Source: Periplaneta americana (Eukaryota; Arthropoda; Insecta; Blattodea; Blattidae). Taken from it: DNA of 64,000 nucleotides. Where the stretch lies: positions 128,929,121-128,993,120 of the forward strand of contig NC_091125.1 in assembly GCF_040183065.1 (NCBI RefSeq), written 5' to 3'. Shown one piece after another: positions 44,440 to 56,200 of this stretch; the stretch's first letter is position 1; each line of letters opens with the position of its first letter. The notes under the pieces were generated by a model. That model was not told the DNA's origin and ran no database searches. It saw only the letters and a program-made list of their open reading frames with translations. A program made the position numbers and the translations under genes.

Positions 44440-45880
44440 ACAATAAAGCATTAAGTTATGAAATGCAACACAATCCTAACTGAAAAATAATTTCAACAAT
44501 TGTTTGTTCTGAAGTGTTAAGTTATGAAATGCAACACAGTTCCCACTGAAAAATAATTTCAACAATTGTTTGTTCTGAAGCGTTAAGTTATGAAATGCAA
44601 TACATTTCTCACTGAAAAATAATTTCAACAATTGTTAGTTCTGAAGCGTTAAGTTATGAAATGCAATACAGTTCTCACTGAAAAATAATTTCGACAATTG
44701 TTCGTTCTGAAGCGTTAAGTTATGAAATGCAACACAGTTCTCACTGAAAAATAATTTCGACAATTGTTCGTTCTGAAGTGTTAAGTTATGAAATGCAACA
44801 CAGTTCTCACTGAAAAATAATTTCAACAATTGTTAGTTCTGAAGTGTTAAGTTATGAAATGCAACACAGTTCTCACTGAAAAATAATTTCGACAATTGTT
44901 CGTTCTGAAGTGTTAAGTTATGAAATGCAACACAGTTCTCACTGAAAAATAATTTCGACAATTGTTCGTTCTGAAGCATTAAGTTATGAAATGCAACACA
45001 GTTCTCACTGAAAAATAATTTCGATAATTGTTCGTTCTGAAGCGTTAAGTTATGAAATGCAACACAGTTCTCACTGAAAAATAATTTCGATAATTGTTCG
45101 TTCTGAAGCATTAAGTTATGAAATGCAACACAGTTCTTACTGAAAAATAATTTCGACAATTGTTTGTTCTGAAGCATTAAGTTATGAAATGCACACAGTT
45201 CTCACTGAAAAATAATTTCGACAACTGTTTGTTCTGAAGCATTAAGTTATGAAATGCAACACAGTTCTTACTGAAAAATAATTTTAACAATTGTTTGTTC
45301 TGAAGTGTTAAGGTATGAAATGTAACACAGTTCTCACTGAAAAATAATTTCGACAATTGTTTGTTCTGAAGTGTTAAGTTATGAAATGTAACACAGTTCT
45401 TACTGAAAAATAATTTTAACAATTGTTTGTTCTGAAGCGTTAAGTTATGAAATGCAACACAGTTCTTACTGAAAAGTAATTTTAACAATTGTTTGTTGTG
45501 AAGTGTTAAGTTATGAAATGTAACACAGTTCTCACAGAAAAATAATTTCGAGAATTGTTTGTTCTGAAGTGTTAAGTTATGAAATGTAACACAGTTCTCA
45601 CAGAAAAATAATTTTGACAATTGTTTGTTCTGAAGTGTTAAGTTATGAAATGTAACACAGTTCTTACTGAAAAATAATTTTAACAATTGTTTGTTCTGAA
45701 GCGTTAAGTTATGAAATGCAACATAGTTCTTACTGAAAAGTAATTTTAACAATTGTTTGTTCTGAAGTGTTAAGTTATGAAATGTAACACAGTTCTCACA
45801 GAAAAATAATTTCGACAGTTGTTTGTTCTGAAGCATTAAGTTATGAAATGCAACACAATCCTTACTGAAAAATAATTTTA
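44440..45880. repeat. 60-bp minisatellite, about 24 copies
   Basis: The unit is ttaagttatgaaatgcaaca, cagttctcactgaaaaataa, and tttcgacaattgttcgttct plus gaagcg. The period is 60, so minus-strand frames stay open and encode a 20-residue repeat (NCVAFHNLTLQN, EQLSKLFFSE). A 2-base deletion near 45193 breaks that frame. Variants cluster by position: cgaca with 'cgttc' in the lower half, taaca with 'tgttc' in the upper half. Each unit, read on the minus strand, contains tattttt-cag like a splice acceptor. Confidence 0.9.
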
Positions 45881-45884
45881 TAAT

Positions 45885-45975
45885 AAGCATTGATTTTACT
45901 GTCTTTATATGCAATTTGTTTTTCTCATCAGTCCACAGTGAGTTCATGTCGGAGAACAATCTCACCTCCACGTGG
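45885..45975 (-). pseudogene. possible hAT transposase scrap next to the minisatellite
   Basis: Minus strand: MNHVEVRLFSDMNSLWTDEK and KTVKSMLI. This resembles a segment of hAT-type transposases (EVR.FSDM..LWTD.RN.L....K.ML). It reads straight into the first unit of the 60-base array, which suggests that the array arose from sequence next to it. Confidence 0.4.
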
Positions 45976-46019
45976 TTCATCTGGATGATGCTAACATAAT
46001 AGAATTAAAACTATGACAA

Positions 46020-46315
46020 ATTTGCAGAAAATCAGGGGAAAACCATATGAAGACTTCAAAATTCACAAACACTTTATAACAAAACCAAGAAAACTGCCTA
46101 TTTGAACATCATCTTAGGATGAAAATAATCAAGGATGGCCACTGTCCTTGGTGCAAGGATTGAGAATGAGTTTTAAACAAGGAACATCTAATGATATGCA
46201 ATGAGCTTGATAATAATCAAATTAATAATAACCTAGAACCTTTATATTGGGAAGCCAGGGAGAAAATGATGAGAATCAACATCCTAAATGGCCACGAGCA
46301 GCCAACCAACCAACA
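46020..46315 (+). mobile_element. 3' end of a second RNase H-type LINE family
   Basis: In one plus-strand frame with two stops: HLRMKIIKDGHCPWCKD, LNKEHLMICNELD, LEPLYWEAREKMMRI. The CPWC..H..C pattern is the C-terminal zinc segment seen in the LINE at 8347, but the sequence is from another family. The tail is caaccaaccaac. Confidence 0.6.
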
Positions 46316-48539
46316 TTTGCGTTTATACCAAGGATAATCATAATGAACTCTTATTACTTTTTTAAATTTGGGAGCTTTTATTAACATTTCTGAACAGATC
46401 CATCCAGATTTCGTTTAAATATTTTGATGTAAGAATTCCTTCAATTTACTATCTTCTTTGGAATTCAGAACATTTTCCACAATTATGATCTCATCAGACA
46501 AGTGACATTCAACAATTTTTGATCTGATAGTAGTTTACTTCATATGTATTATGAACTGTTTAAAAAAAAGAAAGAAACATTGTATACATTCAGTGTCACC
46601 TCAAATATTGCCAATGTAGCGAATTCCAATGTAGGCACATACCAGGGCGGAATTTCGAAGAATTCACCTGATGATTACGGAATATCAGGTGAAATGTTTA
46701 TGGTTCCTTCAGTAGTAAGCGTATATGAGTACATTCGGTAGCTGTGAAGCATTAGTTCAAACTTTGATCATTTTTTTTTTTTGAAGTGCGTGTGGACGAG
46801 TCCACATAACAGCTATGAATGCAATTTCAATTCTTATGGTCGTTGTTTCTTTGGAAATGAATGTTTATGAGTCCACTCAACAGATATAAATAAAGCTTCA
46901 ACTCAAATGCTTAGAGTTTGTTTAAAAACGAGAGCATTTTAGCCTCTTTAAGAATATGAATGAAGTGTCAATTCAAATATGTACAGTAAGCGCATATTCT
47001 CGTTATGCAAGATTTTTCATTCTAAAATTTCAAGTTTTTATTTGACATTTTCATTATTTGTAACAACCTCTTAATGGCTGTGCTCCTTCACTAGCCACTA
47101 CTGACTAATTATTAAAGGACAGAGTTTCTTTAAGTGACGTAAATCTATGGCACAAAACATCATACTGTAATTCCCTTCTGAAGGAAGACACCATAAGCGG
47201 AGTTATGGGAGGATATGGCCCCCCAAACTTGTCTCAACTGTTTTTTTTCTATTAACATTAGACAATATTGAATGCAAAAGACTTTCCCTGCTTTTGTTTA
47301 TGATTATGTTTCTGTGCTTAAATTGACGAATTAATGTCTTCAGATCATGTGTCTAAACTATAATATTTATTTTAAATTTCTGAAGGTATAAGAGTTTCTA
47401 TACCTGTTTCTTTTGTAACAGCCTGTTCTCCTATGTTAGAAGTCTGAAGCGGCCATCTACACTCCCATGTTATAGGAGTGTAAATTTTCAGTAGTTTTCA
47501 TAAAACAACCATAGTCCAAAGATTTTTTTGTGAAAACAGCCATTTTACAGGAAAATGGTACGATGGTAGCATTTACAAATAATATCTCATTCATAAACAA
47601 AAGCAAGAAAAGTCTTTTGAATTCAATATTTTGTAATGTTAATAGAAAAACAAGAGTTCAGACAAATTTGGGGGGGGGGCAGTGCCTCCACATACCCTCT
47701 CATAACTCTGCCTATGGTCATGCCCTATGTAGTAGATCTACAACTCGGTCCGAAACATCGTGGATATGGATGTAACACTGTAAGAAACATTAAATGATCA
47801 TATTCCGATGTACTGTACCACGGTCAAGCTATAACAGGGGAGGAAGTAAATGATATCCCTCATAACCTCGTTATATCGGAATTCTATGATTTTGCTTTGC
47901 CCTCCCAAGGAAACTGTTCTCTCTCCGCCTATGGAAGGCACAAAAACGATTTTATTAAAAACACGTCATGTCTGGCTGGATTGAATTTTTAAAAATTTGT
48001 AATTCACTTCTGAGAAAAGTATGCATCAGATGTCAGAGGGTGACAAACTATTCAAACCATAACTCAGATCCCACCAAACCAGTAATACATATTATAATAT
48101 ACTACAGTATGAGCATTTAAATTTTGTAGTAACATGCCCACTTGGTTTGTTATCGACTCTTCTCAGGAGATTGAGATTCTACTCTTCTCTTTAATATCTT
48201 ATACTGGTACTTCTTCCAAAGCCTCGCTTAGACTCTTTTATTTCCAGCAAGTTCTTTACTCTTTCTTCACGAGGTAGTACAACCTATAAGATGCTATGCA
48301 GATATACCCAAGACTACTACACTGACGATCACGAACCTTAAAGTCCAGTGTTTTTTTTTTAGTTTAACTCTTTCACTTATCAGTTATCACTGTCTTAATT
48401 TTTTCTTGCTGTCTTGCAACCATAATTCTTCCATTTGTAGGCACAACTTTGGATTATTAAGTAGCAGTAACATTCACTTCTTCTTGCTTCGTCTAAGTAC
48501 AGCTACCTTTAAGTATCACATTACTTCTTCCGAATTGTT
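46316..48539. other. region downstream of the beta-subunit gene
   Basis: Holds the second copy of a dispersed repeat (47447-47590), a 10-base hairpin at 46666-46696 (ttcacctgat/atcaggtgaa) and a G-tract at 47662. The 3' UTR of the beta-subunit gene should start at 48539. A minus-strand AATAAA at 48237-48242 is a possible polyadenylation signal, about 300 bases past the stop. Confidence 0.45.
47447..47590 (+). repeat. dispersed repeat, copy 2 (pair with 23325)
   Basis: Same word order as the copy at 23325-23460, with about 30 extra bases in the middle. Confidence 0.55.
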
Positions 48540-48649
48540 CTAATCTATCATCACTTCGAAGTGAACAGATCCTTCTCTATGACCAAGCATATTGGAATAA
48601 ATAATATTTTTTGCCCATGCTCTGCATTCTATGTTGATAAGTGAATTTA
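48540..48649 (-). CDS. nrv: beta-subunit terminal coding exon
   Basis: Acceptor tttgatttcag. 110 bases encoding (L)NSLINIECRAWAKNIIYSNM, LGHREGSVHFEVMID and TAG at 48542-48540. LINIECRAWA holds the second Cys of the third disulfide. Confidence 0.93.
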
Positions 48650-50880
48650 CTGAAATCAAAGGACAAGATAAAATTAATGCCAATATATTTGTAGGTTACA
48701 TACAACAAGCTGTTACATTCAGTGATTCAAGAGTAGCTGTAACCGCCAATCTGTCACCTATAAAAAAAAAGACAACTGATTGTTGAAAAATTATATAACA
48801 TCTGGTAAATCTTAACAAAAAGATAGTTTTTCAATAACACACTGTGGATTATCTGGTAATGAAGTTGTTGATCACCATCCAAAGAAGGAAAGTAATATCT
48901 TACAAATCTCTGCAATAACTTTACCATTCAAAATATCAAGATATAATATCATCCATTTTTTAATCTTGCGTACACCACTTTTAACACTTGAATATAATTA
49001 ATTGATGAACTAGTGGACTTACTCGTGTTAAATATGTGTATCCAGGAACATATTTAACACGAGTAAGTCCACTAGTTCATCAATTAATTATATAATATCA
49101 ACTCTGAGTAGCCTCTCAGGTTTGATCTCTTCTTCATCTTGACTCGTGTCCCTGATTGTGGGGTAGAGTATCAGGTTACATAGTATGTAACTTTATTTAA
49201 CAGTTTTATCAAACTTTTTTTCTTCTTCTTCAGGTTTTAGAATATCGTTAAATGAAGTTACATACGTACTTTTCTTATATTTTCATCCTTAGTTATTTCT
49301 TGATCCCAGTAAGCTTAGTCAAATTTGAATTAATTTGTGAATTAAAGCATTTGAAAACTGTTGCACGGAAACTTACAATGTGGCCTTGCTAGATGGAGTG
49401 CAATAAGAGGACTGAGGTAGCCGTTTACATTTCTGTAAGGATAATAGTATCCAGGAAATCCTTGACTTGGAATGTATTTTATTGGTCCCAGGTTCTCTCG
49501 ATCGGCAGGACTCTCTCCTCTACAGCTCACCCACACCTGATTTAACTGCACAAAGAAGATATGTTATTAATGTGATGCAACACTTTAGCTGCTGAACATA
49601 CTAAATGAAGACAAATATATATGGAAGACTCTAAACTTTAAATCTTAAGGCTATGAATCTGTGAAATTTCCAACTTCTACATTTTTACACCAATTAATCT
49701 GTAACTTTTACCACACATTTCTTACAATGTGGACATGCAATACACTAGTTTTCACTTTGATATTGTAATTAGTTTACTTGTAATAATTTTTTTTAATACT
49801 GAATTATAATAATTGTCTCAATTTTCAAAGTTTACATAATTTTTATTTAAATTTATATTTAATTTATTCCTGATAGATATATGTAAAATATGACACATGC
49901 TTTTCATATTTTTTCAATTACGTTTTGTAAAAAAAATATTTACCCTTTTAGAGTAGTTGTTAATTTTTCAACTTATTAAAAATTGATCACATTCTCAACA
50001 CATGGTGATTTGAATACTTTCAATAGCCGAAGGAAACGCATAATGTCACTTTACTTCACATGCTTTTGTGGATTTCTGTACAAAATTTCACTGGGATTAG
50101 AGAAATCTGCTTTCATTAGAGCATTTTGAATGTTACAAAATGTTAAAAATTGGAAAACGGAGAAAACGAGTATCAAAGTACAGCATGTATATGATACATA
50201 CTATCCATATCCTTCCTTCCTATACAGGTTTACCACACACATTTTTCTCCTACATAACAGCGCGAAATATTAACTGAATGAAAAGTAAATTTGGTTAGAA
50301 TGAAGAACAAAATCTGTCAGAATGACAGGTGAGTGTCAGTTTAAAGGGATGCAGCTTCACTCACGTGCCCTTTAAATTCGTCCTGAGGGGCTTTAAAATG
50401 TCATACGGCCAAATAAGGGCCAGCGGCGTGTGGTGATGACGTTTTCAGGGAAACGATTCCATGGAAACACTGTACGTTGGCAACAGGCATCGAAGCCTAG
50501 TCAAACAATGCCATACATACAGGCACTGCTTCCCTTCACGTCACACTACCACACGCCTCTGATAAGCGCATATTTAGAAAACTGAAACATTATTATATTT
50601 TTTAGAGTTAAGAACAAAATGTCCATTTTTTAATGTTTTTTTTTCCGTTATTTTCACTGATCCATAGCTTTAAGTAGCATATGAAAAATTACATAATTGA
50701 ATTCTGATCTGAATAGTAACGAAATTATAAAAAGAACACCACACAGTATAAGCTACAGTATATAATTTTAATACAGTGCTACATTACTGCCCTTCTGGAC
50801 AACGATCTGTTGGAAGACCATTAAAAAGATGGCATGAGACCATTGAGATCGCAACAGACCACTAGGTCTACTGCTTGAAT

Positions 50881-50928
<48 letters not shown>

Positions 50929-53172
50929 TAGTTTTCACTGCATTTTATCCTTTTTCATTTTTAAACTACGGTAGTCTAGTGGCTAGGGCACACTGGACTT
51001 ATAATCTTGTGGACCCGGGTTGGATCCCCAGTGTACCTTATAACTTATTGTTGGGCAAGCCTGTGGTCCACATTACACAAGGAGCTTTGGTTCCTCTGTG
51101 GCATCCCAAAAAATCTCCATCTCATCTCATCTCATCTCATCTCATCTCATCTCATCTCATCTCATCTCATCTCATCTCATCTCATCTCATCTCATCTCTC
51201 ATCATCTCATCATCTCTCATCTCTCATCATCTCATATCTCTCATCATCTCATCACCTCTCATCTCTCATCATCTCATATCTCTCATCATCTCTCATCATC
51301 TCATATCTCTCATCATCTCATCACCTCTCATCATCTCATATCTCTCATCTCTCATCATCTCATATCTCTCATCATCTCATCATCTCATATCTCTCATCGC
51401 TCATCATCTCATCTCATCTCATGTATAGCATAGACCAGCCTACTATGGCGCATCCTGGGCAACAGCTTTGTCGGTAAATTGGTCTACACAACTAGTTTCA
51501 TATGGGTGAATGACGAAAAATCAAGTAACTGCCATTATTTTAAAAAATTGAATTTTGATTTGACGGGTTCCGAAATTGTAAAAGAAACACATAGTACTTA
51601 TTGTTGTTGTTGTTTAGTTAACTGTCTGAAGACAGGTCTGAATCTCACAAGTGATACCAACAAGGCACCACTCGTGAGGCAACTAAATCAAGAGATAATG
51701 GAGTAGGATGGCCAATTCCTTTCCCTCCTATTGTATACACGTACATCGCCGATTAGCTACATGTTATACTAATCAGACTTAAAATGTATGCAAACAAAAT
51801 TGTTCTTCCTCTAACGCATATCGTCAAGTAAGATGTAGGTACTGTCTGATAATAGACTATGTACTATCAGCCAGAACCTCAGTCAGAGGAACCTGATATA
51901 AACTACGGTATATCATTTTAATAATCAATGTAGTTCATTCATTCATTCATTCATTCATTCATTCATTCATTTAGTGTTCTGCCCAAAAGCAGGTCTTTCA
52001 CTGCAAACCCAGCATTCTCCAGTCTTTCCTATTTTCTGCCTTCCTCTTTGTTTCCTCATATGATCCATAAATCTTAATATCGTCTGTAATCTGATATCTT
52101 CTTCTACCCCGAACTCTTCTCCCGTTCACCATTCCTTCCAGTGCATCCTTCAGCACGCAGTTTCTTCTCAGCCAGTGATCCAACCAATTCCTTTTCCATT
52201 TCCTGATCAGTTTCAGCATCAGTCTTTCTTCATCCACTCTTTCCAACACAGCTTCATTTCTTATTCTGTCTGTCCATTTCAAACGTTCCATTCTTCTCTA
52301 TCCACATTTCAAATGCTTCTATTCTCTTCACTTTGTCGTAATGTCCATGTTTCTGCCCCATATAATGCCACACTCCATACAAAGCACTTTACTAGTCTCT
52401 TCCTTAGTACTTTTTCAGAGGTCCGGCCTTCTCAGTTTCTTACAAACACATACACGAACGCACGCACACTGTCCTATGTCTCCCTATGAGGAGCATAGGG
52501 CCACAACAAAAGAATGCCATTTTGACTTATTGTGGCCAAGGCCTTCACTTCTCTCCATCTCTTCCCTATATTTTGGGCTTCTTGAACAGACAGCCGCCAC
52601 GTTATCCTGGACCTTCCTCTTCTCTTGCTCCCCTGAGGTTTCCATTCAAGTGCTTCTTTAGCAATGTTTCCTTCTGGGCGTCTCAGAGTGTGTCCAATCC
52701 AGCACCATTTTCTTCTTTTTATCTCCAGATCAGTGCGCTTCTGTTGCGTCTTCTTCCAAAGTACTGTATTGGAAATGACGTTCGACCGCCATACCCCCAA
52801 TATGTTGCGTAAACAACGATTCACAAATGTTTGGAGTTTCGGAGTTTGTCATATTAAAAATATATTCATCTTCCGAACTTATTTCGTCTTAAAAAATATA
52901 TCACTTTCACCTTCCAAATCACTCATGATGGACTATATTTTTTTATTTTAACTTGCCTAGTTTCGAAATATTTTAACCATAACTGCAGGTTAAACCAGCT
53001 GCGCATGCGTCAAAAGTTCATAACTCCCAGTTCCTGCTCTTAATCGAGAACTAATTTCACTGGTTTCGAACGAGTTCTAAAGCACATTGGAACATGTAAC
53101 TGGGAGTTCAGAATAGGTTCGGAATCAGTTCTAGTCCTGTTGAAACGCGCATTGAGCTACTGCGCATGAGCA

Positions 53173-53227
<55 letters not shown>

Positions 53228-56200
53228 TGCGTGCGCGTGAAACTCCGAAGGCCGTGAAAGAACTATTGAAGAAACGTTTCGACAACGTAAGATTCCGAAA
53301 TAATTCTGACACCGTACACACCTGGCGCATGCATCGAAAGAAGTTCGGTATTAGTTCGGAACACGTTCTGAATAAGCTGGAACTATGTCTCAACTAAAGT
53401 GGTACTAGCAATTCATTTGTTTGAAAATTTAAATTTTGGAATAAACGGGCCCGTAAAGAAAGAAATTCGTTCAATATTCTAGCTCCGAATAGCGTATTCC
53501 AGAATATAATTATGGCATAAACATTGCGAAAATTTCTGTAAGGTGATTTTTTGCGTGATTTCTATATAGATACCATCTTTTTAAAATGGTGTCACAAGTT
53601 GGAATCTTTTAGTTATGAAACTTGGACATGACAGGAGCAAAGAAAGTACATCAAGTATGTAGTCTACAGCAGTGCTTGACCGAGGAGTAATTAAGGTTTG
53701 TGGAATTTCATTCATTCATATCGGAATCATCAATGTTGTAAGTTACGTTATTACTGTAAGAACGGTGTTTCCGAATTGGCTCCTGGTTTACATTCGAATT
53801 GGCTCCGAAACTGCTATTCTGAATCGACCCCGACTGCATCAACATTTTCTTTCCCAGTTTAACAGACTTAGAACTGTCTACATTACGGACATAGATCTGG
53901 TTAAAAATGTTCTTACAGTTGTGCAATATTTCGGCCATTAGCTTCGTCTTCTTTATATTTTCGGTAAAAACTTAAAACTCACTTTTTAAAAACTGCATAT
54001 TGTAATATCACGTCCTCTGTATTCTTCCGTAACACGTTTTAAGAAATTTCCCTTTTTTAAGTTGTTTGTTTCTGTACTGTTTCTTCCTGTTCAGTTATGT
54101 GTTATTTTGGATATAAATTAAACATCAATAAAATTAAAAATATTGGCATGAGCGGAATAAAATTTAGAATTCAACTTTGAATGTAACTGAACTGATGGAA
54201 ATCGTCGCAGTGAAACATACCGGTGTGTGGATGTACACAACAGCGCCATCTACTGTGCCCTTGATAGAAACATTTTACAGCGCCATCGAACTGTAAGTGA
54301 CCTTTGATAGAAACATTTTACAGTGCCATCGAACAGTAAGTGATCTTTCATAGAAGCATTTTACAGCGTCATCGAACAGTAAGTGATCTTTGATGGAAAC
54401 ATTTTACACGTCCTGATACCTCTGTGCAAGTGAGCCTATTCCAACGCGAATTGCTTTTCTTGAGACCCAATGTAAAGAAATTTTTGGGAGCCAATCCGAA
54501 CATCATATTTTCTTCTCAGAACCAATTCGGATGCAGTCATTAAGAATTATTATTATATGAGTAAGATTACTGGAGAGGATGTAAGTTATACATAACTATG
54601 ATTAGGCCTAAGTATTAAGCAGTTTAATGTTAACCTTAAAATTCGTTTATAGGAAATAACTTTGTAATGTTGCGTTTATATAAGTGGTAGAGAATTTAAT
54701 TTAATTTGCTTATATTCATTTTTCAGATTGCATAATGTATACGTATATTCTATACGTTATGCAGCTACATTAGTGGATAGAGGTTAACTTCATCACGGAC
54801 GGTTCTTATAAATGTGAGTACTGTTTCGAGATTAAATAAGTTGTAGTGAAGCAGAACATATTGCATGTTCAATTACAAACCTGATAAACCTATTTAAAGT
54901 ATTAAGCTATTGTATATACGGCTTACTTTAATAAATTAAAACTTAACAAAGACGGAAGATAATATAAGATAACTTTGACGCTCACATTTGCCGGTATCTT
55001 CGTTTACAAAACATAGATACAAAAGATTTTAGTTAGAATAAATATATAATTATGGCTGTAGCTTTTACCAACCTCTTTAGGATCTGTTGCAAGTATATGG
55101 TTCTTCAGATCAGCGGGCATCTCTTTGGGAAGATTGCTTTTGTCATAATAATCTGGCACCCAGTCGTAGATCTGTAAAGCATATAATATTGAATTACTTC
55201 ATTTAACTACATTGGGCTGCGCAAATTATATATATAATTCAATAATGTTGTGTCGTTTCTTCATTTCTAGTCATTAAAAAAATTTTCAATTTTTTCCTTT
55301 TATGCTCGCTGTATTTTGTCATTTATGGCAACCCATATTGAAGGGAATTTTTCAGTAAAATATTTGTACACACATATCGCTGTTCCGGAAGAACGACTCA
55401 AGAATATTTTTAGGAGAAGCAAAAAACAGAATTTTGTTTAGATATAAATACATAAATAAATAATAAACATAAAAAAAATATTACGACAATCGAAATAAAG
55501 CAACATATTATAATTTTTCGTTCTTTTAAATAGTACTAGTTAGATAGGAGTGTTTTTAATATTCACTCCAATTTTTCAGTTGCGTCATTGTTCTTCTGGA
55601 ACAGCATATAAAAGCTGTAATGATGAAATTTTCATTGTGGTTACCGATATTATGTTTTAAACCAGAAAACACTAATGAGAGGGCAGTAATAATGTTTGGA
55701 TTCGAATTTACTGATTTTCAAAAGTTTAGACGCAGGAACGCAGATTACACCTCGGTAATCTTCATCGTAACTAAGGAGACGAATTAATATATGCTATTTT
55801 TGCTCTGAATACCCAGCACCATAGCCGCCTTCGAAGTGTATAATTATGCCGCTATGTTTATAGTTATATTGACGGAAAATGCTCATTTTTTTATTTTGCG
55901 CTAAACGAAAATGTAAAAACGGCAGCTTTCAGCCGTGCCGTTACGATTATAGCTAAGTACCAGGGGCGGCTTTAGGGGTAGTGCCCTCGTGCCATGGCAC
56001 TGCCTAAATCTATATATATATAATTTGAACTGGTAATGGAGATTACGTGAAAACGGCTGGACGGATTTTAATAAATGACCCCTCATTTTGAAGCTTGGAA
56101 CTCAAAGTTTTTCGGAAAAATAGTAGTTTTCAGTGAAATGTTACTTTTTAAACATAATTTTCCTATTTTCGAAAATCCATCTGTCGTCAGTTTTGAGAAC

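Noticed and set aside
44635-45980. A structural repeat protein on the minus strand
   Set aside because: The frame is open because the repeat period is 60. A 2-base deletion breaks it and no promoter, signal peptide or transcript evidence is visible; kept only as a finding to test.
50880-51477. Three long plus-strand frames rich in Ser-His-Leu-Ile
   Set aside because: They are translations of a CATCT satellite with no stops in any frame, preceded by a (GAT)n tail.
53672-53941. An 89-codon hydrophobic frame
   Set aside because: No recognisable motif, an overlapping minus-strand frame of similar length, and an intronic location.
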